In this document: piece after piece, positions 43,196 through 50,730 of the stretch
Layout: each line of letters begins with the position of its first letter
How positions within the stretch are numbered: the first letter of the stretch is position 1
DNA from: Agromyces intestinalis
GTDB taxonomy: Bacteria > Actinomycetota > Actinomycetes > Actinomycetales > Microbacteriaceae
DNA length: 64,000 bases
Reading direction: 5' to 3'
Assembly (NCBI RefSeq): GCF_008365295.1
Contig: NZ_CP043505.1
Coordinates: 2,418,001-2,482,000, forward strand
Program-made: the position numbers and the translations under genes
Notes under the pieces: model-generated
What the model saw: the letters and a program-made list of their open reading frames with translations, nothing else
Told to the model about the DNA's origin: nothing
Databases searched by the model: none

Positions 43196-43639
43196 CTAGA
43201 TCAGGTATTCGGGCAGCGCGTCGTCTTCGGGCAGCATCACCACCGCAGCGAGGAAACCCTCGGCGGATTCGGCGGAGTGGCCGCTGCCGGTCGTATCCTC
43301 GATGAGCAGGACCGTGCCCGGTCCGAAATCGCGTACCTCACCGGACGCGGTGATCCGCACCGAACCCGCCAGGCCTATGGCGAGCTGGCGCCCCTTCTCG
43401 GGCCGCTCCTCGTGGCCGGTGTCGGCGCCCGCTCGAGCGAACAAGACGGCCGAGGCGGCAATCGGCATCGACGTGGCGGTGCCGTCGGGCGGGGGCGGGT
43501 CGGGAAGCATCGTCAGCTCGACATCCTCGAAGCGTGCGCGTCCCGTGTCATCCGTGAACAGGCGCGTCGCGCGAAGGACGGCTCCCCGGTCGCTCGGCGA
43601 GTTCGCCGGCGCGAGGTGGTGCTCCGTCGTGATGGTCAT
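43196..43639 (-). CDS. cupin-like protein
   Basis: 147 residues. The segment GRQLAIGLAGSVRITASGEVRDFGPGTVLLIEDTTGSGHSAE follows the double-stranded beta-helix pattern of cupins, with a histidine in the second motif; the first motif lacks the usual His pair, so metal binding is doubtful. ATG 43639 is supported by AGAGGA; an ATG 18 bases upstream lacks a site. Lies 34 bases after the alpha/beta hydrolase gene. Confidence 0.6.
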   Translation of the reverse strand: MTITTEHHLAPANSPSDRGAVLRATRLFTDDTGRARFEDVELTMLPDPPPPDGTATSMPIAASAVLFARAGADTGHEERPEKGRQLAIGLAGSVRITASGEVRDFGPGTVLLIEDTTGSGHSAESAEGFLAAVVMLPEDDALPEYLI

Positions 43640-43673
43640 GGTGTCCTCTCGGTTCATCGGGTCCAGTCGGCGA

Positions 43674-44492
43674 TCAGCGTGGCTCGCCCACGATTCCCGC
43701 GAGTACGCGCGGGTCTTCGAAGTACACGTTGTGCCGGGCGGCGACCTGCACGAGCTTGAGATCGCCCAAGGCCTGGAGCGAGTCGGATGCTGCGGCCACA
43801 ATGCCGTTCGGCTGGTCTCCGATGGCGAGCGTGATATCGCGGCCCACGAAGGATCCGGCGTCGAAAGGCTGGAGCGTGATCGTCGGGTCGTCGCGGATCA
43901 TCGACTCGGCGTTCCTTCGAGCGGGCTCGAACGCGGGATCGTCTGTCGTGACCGGGAACCCGAGGACGTAGGTCAGCAGGATCGCCTGTGCTCCGATGTA
44001 GTCGCCGGGATGCTCGGCCAAGTGTGCTTCGATCGGCGCCATGACCTCCGCGGTCATCGCGGCACCCCCGAAGACCACTCCAACCGCCGGCGGCTCCCAC
44101 GCGATCAACCGTGCGACCGTCTCGGGGTGGCGCTCCGCGAGCGAGAGCCCGATGACGCCGCCCGAGCTGAGTCCGACGACGGTCGTGGGCCCGAGGTCCA
44201 GTGCGCCGAGGAGCGCGTGCGCGTCGTCGGCATGCTGGGCCGCGCCGGCTTCGGGCCAATCCTCGCGACCGGATGCACCGGTTCCGCGGCGATCGTAGGT
44301 GACGACGTCGTAGCCGACTGCGGCGAATCCGGCGGCCTGGTCGGCGAGCATGCCCGCATCCTCTCCCGCGCCGTGGACGAGAAGGAGGGGAGCCCCGTTT
44401 CCCCGTCGTTCGTAGTACAGCGTCGTGCCGTTCACGGTGACCGTTCCGGACGTCGGCCGCTCCGGCGCGGCGAGTGTCGATCGGCTCTTCAT
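43674..44492 (-). CDS. alpha/beta hydrolase under TetR control
   Basis: 272 residues: LLLVHGAGEDAG oxyanion region, TYDRRGTGAS turn, nucleophile elbow GLSSGG (serine), and a C-terminal ARHNVYFEDP histidine. The lid region is ordinary. Substrate unknown. ATG 44492 follows AGGAG. Divergent from a TetR gene across a 98-base region with an inverted repeat, so this four-gene cassette (hydrolase, cupin, SnoaL-like, membrane protein) is probably derepressed by a small molecule. Confidence 0.78.
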   Translation of the reverse strand: MKSRSTLAAPERPTSGTVTVNGTTLYYERRGNGAPLLLVHGAGEDAGMLADQAAGFAAVGYDVVTYDRRGTGASGREDWPEAGAAQHADDAHALLGALDLGPTTVVGLSSGGVIGLSLAERHPETVARLIAWEPPAVGVVFGGAAMTAEVMAPIEAHLAEHPGDYIGAQAILLTYVLGFPVTTDDPAFEPARRNAESMIRDDPTITLQPFDAGSFVGRDITLAIGDQPNGIVAAASDSLQALGDLKLVQVAARHNVYFEDPRVLAGIVGEPR

Positions 44493-44523
44493 GGTTGCTC
44501 CTGTGCTTGAATTCGAACATTCG

Positions 44524-44560
44524 CTTGAGTCAAACGATCGAGTTTGTAGTGTTACTCAAG
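44524..44560. promoter_or_regulatory. inverted repeat in the TetR/hydrolase divergent region
   Basis: CTTGAGT (44524-44530) and ACTCAAG (44554-44560) form a dyad with 23 bases between, and the inner sequence holds CGATCG. Likely operator for the TetR regulator on both promoters. The half-sites equal those of HAIR sites, but the spacing does not. Confidence 0.45.
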
Positions 44561-44590
44561 TCAAAATAGCATGACCCTAAGAGGAGTGAT

Positions 44591-45253
44591 ATGTCAACGC
44601 AGGGCTACCGGAGCACGTTGCGGGCCGATCAGGCAGCCCTCGGCAAGGCGCGGATCGTGCGGGCGGCGCTCGACGCCTTCAGTGAGCTCGGCTACTCGGG
44701 AACCACCGTCACGGCGATCGCCGAGCGCGCCGGAGTCAGCGCGCAGACCGTCTACAACGGCTTCGGGAACAAGCGGGCGTTGCTCGCGGCGGCCTACACC
44801 CTCGCCATCCGCGGGGACGACGAACAGCCGCTCCGTGACAGCCCGGCGTACCTGGCGATGCTCGATGCGCCGACCGCGGCCGAAATGCTCGCGCGCTACG
44901 CAGCGATCGGCGCGGCGACCGTCTCGCGGACGGCTCCGATCGTCGCGGTCATCCTCGGGGAGTCGGGCATCCCCGACGTCGGCAAGCTGGCCCGGATCAT
45001 CGAGCGCCAGCGGTTCGCGGGCGCCGAATACCTCGTCGGCAGGCTGACCGACCGATTCGAATTGCGCCCCGGGCTGAACACCGAGGACGCGACAGATACC
45101 CTCTGGTCGATCATGAGCTGGGAGATCGGCTTCAAACTCACCGGACAGCGCAAGTGGTCGTGGGATCGTTACGAGCAATGGCTGGCGGAGATGCTCATCC
45201 GGGCGCTGCTGCCCGTGCAGGACCGTCCCGCGACGCCTTCACGCGACTCATGA
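44591..45253 (+). CDS. TetR-family transcriptional regulator
   Basis: 220 residues: N-terminal TetR helix-turn-helix (VTAIAERAGVSAQTVYNGFGNKRALLAAAY, ~38-68) and an all-helical ligand domain with a C-terminal TetR-like region (WSIMSWEIGFKLTG). ATG 44591 follows GAGGAG. Controls, by position, the divergent hydrolase cassette. The downstream neighbour is a broken gene, so the cassette may have been inserted here. Confidence 0.85.
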   Translation: MSTQGYRSTLRADQAALGKARIVRAALDAFSELGYSGTTVTAIAERAGVSAQTVYNGFGNKRALLAAAYTLAIRGDDEQPLRDSPAYLAMLDAPTAAEMLARYAAIGAATVSRTAPIVAVILGESGIPDVGKLARIIERQRFAGAEYLVGRLTDRFELRPGLNTEDATDTLWSIMSWEIGFKLTGQRKWSWDRYEQWLAEMLIRALLPVQDRPATPSRDS

Positions 45254-45593
45254 ACGACGATCGGCGCCCGCACCGCGATCTGGGCCGGTCGCGAAACCGA
45301 TAGCGCCCTCGCTTCCTGGCAACCTTCGACGAGTGCGGGTGATCGGGTTCGCCCAGAGCACGATCTCGCCTCGGTGCCGAACGTTTCGGAGGGTCTCGAC
45401 GCCGTGCTCGGTCCCGGCCGTGACACGGTCGCGCACGATCTCCGCGACGCCGAGTCGTCGCAGTTCCCTTTCGATCCGCCGACTCGCGGCAGGACGCCAG
45501 GCCGGCAGCACTCCTCGCGGAGCGATGAGCGTGACCTGCGTTCGGGGATACGCCTCGGCGAGCTCCGCGGCAGCCTCGACGCCTACCGGCCCT
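45248..45593 (-). pseudogene. fragment of an FAD-dependent NADH-dehydrogenase-like oxidoreductase
   Basis: About 115 codons on the minus strand. The readable part starts GGPVGVEAAAELAEAYP (the NAD-binding Rossmann turn of AIF/NDH-2-type enzymes), continues TQVTLIAPRG and EIVLWA, then degenerates toward 45250. The N-terminal FAD half and the C-terminal third are missing. The 5' break falls exactly at the 26-base repeat at 45594, so the gene was cut there. Confidence 0.65.
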
Positions 45594-45619
45594 CCGGCGC
45601 GCCCCCTTCCGGGGTACGG
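45594..45619. repeat. 26-bp direct repeat, left copy
   Basis: ccggcgcgcccccttccggg followed by gtacgg; identical to 47124-47149. It marks the exact point where the oxidoreductase fragment ends and the hydrolase fragment begins. Confidence 0.85.
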
Positions 45620-45819
45620 AGTTGCCCGACATCGGGGTGCCGACACTGATCGTGCACGGCACGGAGCGAGCCGAGTGGACGAGCGAAGGTGCAGATGCCG
45701 CTGCCACCCTCATCGCCGAAGCGAAACGGGCGGACATCGCCGGGGCGAGCACGCTCGTCTCGCTGGAACAGCCGGAGGCGGTCGCCGAGCTGATCGTCGG
45801 GTTCTGGACCGAGGGCTGA
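45594..45819 (+). pseudogene. C-terminal fragment of an alpha/beta hydrolase
   Basis: About 75 codons ending at TGA 45819. The text LPDIGVPTLIVHGTERAEW and LEQPEAVAELIVGFW is the typical last third of an alpha/beta hydrolase (strand before the acid residue, and the C-terminal helix); no nucleophile region is present. The frame enters from the 26-base repeat. A TTG at 45622 could start translation, but a functional protein is unlikely. Confidence 0.6.
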
Positions 45820-46028
45820 TCCTGGGTCGGGAAGCGGCGGGCGCGTGTCTGCTTCTGCCCGCCGGCTGCTCGGTGGACACTGTGCTCCAGGGGGAGACGG
45901 CGCCCGCGTCGCGTCAACCTCGAGGGCCGACCGGGCGAGCTCACTCCCGACAAGACCGCGCCGACTGATGTGTGCTCTCGGGAAGCCGGTGACGGTCTCC
46001 GGACTTTCCGCAGTGGGCTCGCAGGCCG
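45820..46028. other. 209-bp stretch without a recognisable gene
   Basis: Lies between the hydrolase fragment and the end of the 346-aa membrane protein gene. No frame shows a coherent protein; probably part of the decayed zone. Confidence 0.4.
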
Positions 46029-47069
46029 CTACGTGACGTGGAGCCGCAGCGGCGACAGGCCGCCCACGATGAGCGTCGTGGCGAGAGACGCCAGGATTCC
46101 TGCGAGGAACAGGGCGGCCTGCGTCGCCGTCGTCCAGGCCTGCGGCGTGAACTCGACCGCCACCCGGCGCAGTTGCTGCCCGGCCTCGCCCGCCTCGGTG
46201 CCGTTCGAACTCGTGTCGAGGTAGAGCTGGCCGTTGTCCCGTGCCGACTGCCCGAGTTCGGATCGCACAGCGAACTCCCCGATCTTCCGGTCGAACAGGT
46301 GCTGGCTCGAAACCTCGACGTAGGTGCGGTCGGCGACGCCCTCGGATCGTGCGCTGATCGCGGGGAACTGGTAGTAGATGCGCCGGTCGGGCAGCGGCCA
46401 GAAGCCGTCCACCGACCACGCGATCTCAGCGGCGAGGTCGCAGGAGTAGCGCTGACGAACGACCTGTTTCTCGCCCCCGTCGGCGGTCACGGTGGCTGCG
46501 ACGGGGGTTCCCGTGACCTTCACGATGCTCGCTCGCCGGGCCGCCTTCTTGGCGTCGTCATCTGAGATGGACTCCCCGGCATCCCATGACGGCGAGTCGA
46601 TGACGTCGCCGTGCCGTTCGGGATCGGTGAAGTAGTCGAGCACCGCGCGCTGGGCGACCGGCTCGATGAGATCGAACTCCGTCTGGGTGTACACGGGCGC
46701 GGGCGTATTCTCGTCGGCGTCTCCGCAACGGAACACCTGGTCCGACGTGATGCCGACGAGGTAGAGGCTGCTCGCGATCGGCGGCTCGCCCACCGGAGAC
46801 TGGGAGACCACGACGTGGAGTCGGAACACCCGCTCGGCCTCGGGGTCCACGTCGCGCGCGTTGTGTCGCCTGATCGGGTCGAGGTGCTCACCCCAGACGA
46901 ACAGCTGAGAGACCGCGCTGCCCACCGGAAAACCAGCCGCGATGACGCGTGAGTTGGTGGGAGGTGGTGCACTCGGGCTGATGGCGAAACCGAAGAGGAC
47001 GAGAGCGAACACGAACAGGAGCGCACCGATGGCGGCCTTGCCGGGGCTTCGAACGCCTCTGATCTCCAT
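46029..47069 (-). CDS. membrane-anchored protein of unknown function
   Basis: 346 residues: an N-terminal helix (~13-32), a large extracellular region with two cysteines (FRCGDADEN, YSCDLAAE) and a C-terminal helix (~315-337). I recognise no family. Codon use is less GC-biased and the GGATGCCTCG word is absent, unlike neighbours. It lies between the two 26-base repeats. ATG 47069 follows a gggggtc stretch. Confidence 0.6.
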   Translation of the reverse strand: MEIRGVRSPGKAAIGALLFVFALVLFGFAISPSAPPPTNSRVIAAGFPVGSAVSQLFVWGEHLDPIRRHNARDVDPEAERVFRLHVVVSQSPVGEPPIASSLYLVGITSDQVFRCGDADENTPAPVYTQTEFDLIEPVAQRAVLDYFTDPERHGDVIDSPSWDAGESISDDDAKKAARRASIVKVTGTPVAATVTADGGEKQVVRQRYSCDLAAEIAWSVDGFWPLPDRRIYYQFPAISARSEGVADRTYVEVSSQHLFDRKIGEFAVRSELGQSARDNGQLYLDTSSNGTEAGEAGQQLRRVAVEFTPQAWTTATQAALFLAGILASLATTLIVGGLSPLRLHVT

Positions 47070-47123
47070 CCGACCCCCAATCGAATCACAGACTATTCAG
47101 CGGATCCGCCTCAGGGCTACGCG

Positions 47124-47149
47124 CCGGCGCGCCCCCTTCCGGGGTACGG
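47124..47149. repeat. 26-bp direct repeat, right copy
   Basis: Identical to 45594-45619; the interval between the copies is about 1.5 kb and holds the hydrolase fragment and the 346-aa membrane protein. Confidence 0.85.
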
Positions 47150-47347
47150 GTCCCGCGCAACGCCAGGTCAGGGAGTCGGAGTCGCGCCGCCGCCAGGTGT
47201 CGCCAGCGATGCGCAGTCGTGCGGCACTCGACGGGTCATCCGGCCGATGCGAACGACCGACCCATGGCGCGCCGCGTCTCCGACCGCGAGACTGGTGCGG
47301 TGCCGTTCGGCACGGCTCCACCCGATGACGACGAACCGGGGTTCGCC

Positions 47348-48136
47348 ATGCAACGACACGTCTCCGCCGAACTCGTGCTGCGCGTGGCCGAGCCCGCGCG
47401 GCTCGCCTTCATGGTCGCGGTCTCAGGCGAGGCATCCGTCGAGCGTCTCGAGCTGCGGTCGGCAGGTCGGCCGGTCGCCGCGACCGAACTGACGGATGCC
47501 ACGGGCAGCCGCATCCACGTCGTCGACGCGTCACCCGGGGAGCTGACCGTCTCGTACACGGCGACCGTCGACGGCCGAGCGGCGCCGGCCGTGGCATCCG
47601 AGGTCGACCTGCTCGCCTACCTGCGCCCGAGTCGATACTGCGAATCCGACACGCTGGCCGCGACCGCCGCCGCCGAGTTCGGCGGACTCGAGGGTGCCGC
47701 GCTGCTCGACGGCGTCTCGTCGTGGGTCGGCACGCGCCTCGCGTACGTGCCCGGATCGAGCGGGCCCACCGACGGCGCCGTGCAGACCCTGCTCTCACGG
47801 CAGGGCGTGTGCCGCGACTACGCGCACCTCGTGATCGCGCTGCTGCGCGCGCTCGGCGTACCGGCCCGGCTCGCCGCGGTGTACGCGCCCGGGCTCGACC
47901 CGATGGACTTCCACGCGGTGGCCGAGGCCCACGTCGACGGCGCCTGGCGCGTCGTGGATGCCACGGCGCTCGCACCGCGCTCGACGCTGGTGCGCATCTC
48001 GACCGGGCGCGACGCGGCCGACACGGCGTTCCTGAGCTCCTACGGCGGTGCCGTGGTGCTCGACTCGGTCGAGGTGTCGGCCGTGGCCGACGTGCTGCCC
48101 GACGACGACCTCACCGAGTTCGTCGAGCTGGGGTGA
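47348..48136 (+). CDS. transglutaminase-like cysteine protease family protein
   Basis: 262 residues from ATG 47348. The N-terminal beta region (QRHVSAELVLRV) precedes a transglutaminase-like core with Cys in RQGVCRDYAHL, His in MDFHAVAEAHVDGAW and Asp in VVDATAL. Such proteins cleave or crosslink peptides and are often cytosolic in actinobacteria. An in-frame ATG at 47264 would add 28 disordered residues; neither start has a strong ribosome site, so the start is uncertain. Confidence 0.78.
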   Translation: MQRHVSAELVLRVAEPARLAFMVAVSGEASVERLELRSAGRPVAATELTDATGSRIHVVDASPGELTVSYTATVDGRAAPAVASEVDLLAYLRPSRYCESDTLAATAAAEFGGLEGAALLDGVSSWVGTRLAYVPGSSGPTDGAVQTLLSRQGVCRDYAHLVIALLRALGVPARLAAVYAPGLDPMDFHAVAEAHVDGAWRVVDATALAPRSTLVRISTGRDAADTAFLSSYGGAVVLDSVEVSAVADVLPDDDLTEFVELG

Positions 48137-48143
48137 GCGACCA

Positions 48144-48166
48144 TCCGTCGTCGTGCACACGACGGA
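48144..48166 (+). terminator. hairpin after the transglutaminase gene
   Basis: TCCGTCGT (48144-48151) pairs with ACGACGGA (48159-48166) around a 7-base loop, 8 bases after the stop codon. No T-run. Confidence 0.4.
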
Positions 48167-48174
48167 AACCGCTC

Positions 48175-48196
48175 GGAAACACGGCCTGCCTACGCT
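48175..48196 (+). promoter_or_regulatory. shared GAAAC...TACGCT promoter module, first copy
   Basis: GGAAAC then TACGCT 10 bases later (48191-48196), the latter ending 6 bases before ATG 48203. It matches 17 of 22 positions with 48708-48729, upstream of the catabolic operon. A second GGAAAC lies 11 bases upstream. Confidence 0.5.
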
Positions 48197-48202
48197 GCCG
48201 AC

Positions 48203-48688
48203 ATGGAGGCCCGGTCGCGACGCATGGACATCGAGACGGCGCGGCTGCGGTTCGCGCCCGACAGCACCGAGCACGCGATGCTGGGGTCGCTCTCGGCATC
48301 GCTCGGCTCCGCGCTCGTGCCCGTCACGATCACGATCGAGGGCGGCACCCGCTTCGAGGTCGAGGCGGCTGATCCCGGAGGCCGCTTCTTCGCGCAGTTC
48401 GTCGCCAACCAGGGCGAGTTCAAGTCGGTGCACCGCAATCGGGTGAGCGCGAACCTGTTCAAGCTCGCCTGGCTCGGTCGACTGCTGCCCGACGCGCGGC
48501 TCGCGCTGTGCGTGAGCGGCACTGCGACCCAGGCGTTCACCCCGTCGAACTGGGTCACCCTTGCGTGTGCCGACCTCGGCATCGACGTGGTCGTCTTCCA
48601 CGACGACGCGTCCCTCAGCGGTCTGTTCGGGTCGACGATGCCCGACTGGGCGGTCGCGGGGCATCCGGCCGGGAGTTCACAGGAATGA
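48203..48688 (+). CDS. unknown protein co-regulated with the catabolic operon
   Basis: 161 residues, predicted mixed alpha/beta with no signal or membrane segment; no recognised family. Features: a repeated beta-like TIEGGTRFEVEAAD region, KSVHRNRVSANLFKLAWLG, and a single buried-looking cysteine pair (LCVSG, LACAD). Leaderless start after TACGCT. It lies 136 bases upstream of the FMN-reductase gene and shares its promoter module, so a role in sensing or handling the operon's substrate is possible. Confidence 0.55.
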   Translation: MEARSRRMDIETARLRFAPDSTEHAMLGSLSASLGSALVPVTITIEGGTRFEVEAADPGGRFFAQFVANQGEFKSVHRNRVSANLFKLAWLGRLLPDARLALCVSGTATQAFTPSNWVTLACADLGIDVVVFHDDASLSGLFGSTMPDWAVAGHPAGSSQE

Positions 48689-48707
48689 AACGCGTCGGGG
48701 ATGCTCC

Positions 48708-48729
48708 TGAAACGTCGCCTTCCTACGCT
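48708..48729 (+). promoter_or_regulatory. shared GAAAC...TACGCT promoter module of the catabolic operon
   Basis: TGAAAC (48708-48713) and TACGCT (48724-48729); another TGAAAC lies at 48686-48691. Transcription would start near 48736, leaving an ~88-base leader before ATG 48825. Confidence 0.5.
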
Positions 48730-48824
48730 CGAGGCCAGTTGGAATTCCGTGAGGCACATCGTCACCGATTCGCCTCGCACGCTCTCCAGACATCGATTCG
48801 CTGTTCGAGATCGTGGAGGATTCC

Positions 48825-49364
48825 ATGCCATCACTCGTGGTCCTGTCGGGCAACCCGAGAACCCCGTCGAAGACGAGCGCCGCGGCCGTCGACCTGGCCG
48901 AGCGCATCGCGGATGCCTCGGGCCTCGCGGCGATCGCCGAGCCGGTCGTCGTCGAACTCGCCGAGCTCGGCGGCGCCGTGCTCGACCCGAGCGACCCGCG
49001 CACCGTCGCGGCCCGCGCGACCGTGGCCGCCGCGAGCGTGCTCGTCGTCGCGACGCCCGCATACAAGGGCTCGTACACGGGCCTGCTGAAGGCGTTCCTC
49101 GACGGCTACGGGCCGAGTTCCCTCGAGGGCGTCGCCGCGATCCCCTTCGTGGTCGCGGGCTCGCCCGCCCACACGACGCTCGTCGCCGACATCCACCTCC
49201 GGCCCCTCTTGCACGAGGTCGGCGCCGAGACGCCGTTCGGCCGGCTCGCGATGCTCGAGTCCGAGGTCGCCGACGCGATCGCGCGCGGCGAGCGGTTCGG
49301 CGCCTGGGTCGACGCACGCCGGCGACTCATCGCGGCGACCCTCGCCGAGGGGGTGATCGCGTGA
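48825..49364 (+). CDS. NADPH-dependent FMN reductase (SsuE-like)
   Basis: 179 residues, flavodoxin-like fold: VLSGNPRTPSKTS phosphate-binding loop at the N-terminus and ATPAYKGSYTGLLKAFLD, the FMN-contact motif of the SsuE/MsuE family. It supplies reduced FMN to the flavin-dependent monooxygenases downstream. ATG 48825 follows GGAGGA. First gene of the operon; its stop overlaps the next GTG by 4 bases. Confidence 0.85.
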   Translation: MPSLVVLSGNPRTPSKTSAAAVDLAERIADASGLAAIAEPVVVELAELGGAVLDPSDPRTVAARATVAAASVLVVATPAYKGSYTGLLKAFLDGYGPSSLEGVAAIPFVVAGSPAHTTLVADIHLRPLLHEVGAETPFGRLAMLESEVADAIARGERFGAWVDARRRLIAATLAEGVIA

Positions 49365-49885
49365 GCGTGGTCGAGGACCGTCAGGTCGCGGTGCCAGCGA
49401 CTTCGGGATCGACCTCGAGCGAGCCCGACAACCCGCTGCGCCGCGCGCTCGGGCACATGGCGACCTCGGTGACGCTCGTGACGACCACGCACGACGGCGG
49501 CCACCACGGGTTCACCGCCAACAGCTTCGCCGCCGTGTCGAGCGATCCGCCGCTCGTGACGGTGTTCCTCGCGAACTCGGCGACCTGCTACGGCGCCTTC
49601 GCCGAGACCGAGCACGTCGCCGTGAACGTGCTCGCCGACGGTCAAGGGGAGCTCGCGCGCCGGTTCGCGACCAAGGGCGCCGATAAGTTCGCCGGCATCG
49701 ACCTCGACCCGCGACATCCCCACCTCCCCGTCGTCGCAGGCGCGATGGCCTCGCTCATCGGGCGGATCGACCAACGGTGGCCCGCGGGCGATCACCTCAT
49801 GCTGCTGATCGCGGTCGACGACGTCGTCTTCGACCGCAAGGAACCGCTCGTCTACCACAACCGAACATTCAGGAGGCTGCTGTGA
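49361..49885 (+). CDS. flavin reductase (RutF/HpaC-like)
   Basis: 174 residues of the flavin_reduct family: LRRALGHMATSVTLVTT, HGFTANSFAAVSSDPPLVTVFL and the late PLVYHNRTFRRL are diagnostic. It is a second, structurally unrelated FMN reductase, like RutF in the Rut pathway. GTG 49361 and the next GTG each overlap by 4 bases. Why two reductases are present is unclear; they may feed the two monooxygenases separately. Confidence 0.85.
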   Translation: MSVVEDRQVAVPATSGSTSSEPDNPLRRALGHMATSVTLVTTTHDGGHHGFTANSFAAVSSDPPLVTVFLANSATCYGAFAETEHVAVNVLADGQGELARRFATKGADKFAGIDLDPRHPHLPVVAGAMASLIGRIDQRWPAGDHLMLLIAVDDVVFDRKEPLVYHNRTFRRLL

Positions 49886-50721
49886 GCACACCCGCCACCA
49901 CCGAGCCCGCCATCCGCCTCGCAGGTGCCCGCAAGGTCTACGGCACCGGGCCGGGTGCGCTGGTCGCACTCGACGGGGTCGACCTCGAGATCCCGGCCGG
50001 GCGGTTCGTCAGCGTCATCGGCCCGTCGGGGTGCGGCAAGTCCACCCTGCTGCGGCTCGTCGCGAGTCTCGAACGCGCCGACTCCGGCACGGTCGAGATC
50101 CGCGGGACATCGCCCGAGGAGGCCTGCGCGCAGAAGCTCGTCGGGTTCGTGCCGCAAACGCCCGCCCTGCTGCCCTGGCTCGACGTGCTGCAGAACGTCA
50201 CGCTTCCGCAGCGCGTCAACCGCGGTGCCGGTCGGCGGCGGCTCCGCCATGCTCCCGACGGGCGTACCGCCCCCGACCTGCCGCGGCTGCTGCGCGAGGT
50301 CGGCCTCGGCGAGGCGATGCACCGGCTTCCGGCGCAGTTGTCGGGCGGGATGCAGCAGCGCGTCGCGATCGTGCGCGCGCTCGGGCTGCAACCCGAGGTG
50401 CTGTTGATGGACGAGCCGTTCTCGGCCCTCGACGAGTTCACCCGCGAGAGCCTGCAGGAGCAGCTGCTCGACCTGTGGGACGAGATCACGACCACCGTGA
50501 TGTTCGTCACCCACTCGGTGACCGAGGCCGTGCGCCTGTCCGACACCGTCGTGGTCATGGCCCCGAAGCCCGGGCGGATCGTCGACGTCATCGACATCGA
50601 CCTGCCGCGTCCGCGCGGCGCGGCGCAGCTCAAGACCGCCGACTTCCACCACTTCGAAGACCTGATCCGCGACCGCCTGCAGTCCGCATGGCGCGATCGC
50701 CCGACCGCCCACGCCGCCTAG
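49882..50721 (+). CDS. ABC transporter ATPase (SsuB/TauB/ThiZ-like)
   Basis: 279 residues: Walker A GPSGCGKST (47-55), Q-loop FVPQTPALLPW, signature LSGGMQQR, Walker B VLLMDEPF, switch histidine FVTHSVTEA. Closest to the nitrate/sulfonate/bicarbonate importer group. An Arg/Gly-rich insert (~114-130) precedes the helical domain. Energises the permease encoded next. Confidence 0.88.
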   Translation: MSTPATTEPAIRLAGARKVYGTGPGALVALDGVDLEIPAGRFVSVIGPSGCGKSTLLRLVASLERADSGTVEIRGTSPEEACAQKLVGFVPQTPALLPWLDVLQNVTLPQRVNRGAGRRRLRHAPDGRTAPDLPRLLREVGLGEAMHRLPAQLSGGMQQRVAIVRALGLQPEVLLMDEPFSALDEFTRESLQEQLLDLWDEITTTVMFVTHSVTEAVRLSDTVVVMAPKPGRIVDVIDIDLPRPRGAAQLKTADFHHFEDLIRDRLQSAWRDRPTAHAA

Positions 50722-50730
50722 GAGCCGCAG

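Noticed and set aside
44524-44560. HAIR (HspR) site before the TetR gene
   Set aside because: Half-sites match, but the spacer is 23 bases instead of 7, and the neighbours are not heat-shock genes.
45248-47149. Complete mobile element
   Set aside because: No transposase or integrase frame, no terminal inverted repeats; only the 26-bp direct repeat and broken genes are visible.
47264-47347. N-terminal extension of the transglutaminase from ATG 47264
   Set aside because: The added 28 residues look disordered and no ribosome site supports that start; the conserved fold begins at the later ATG.
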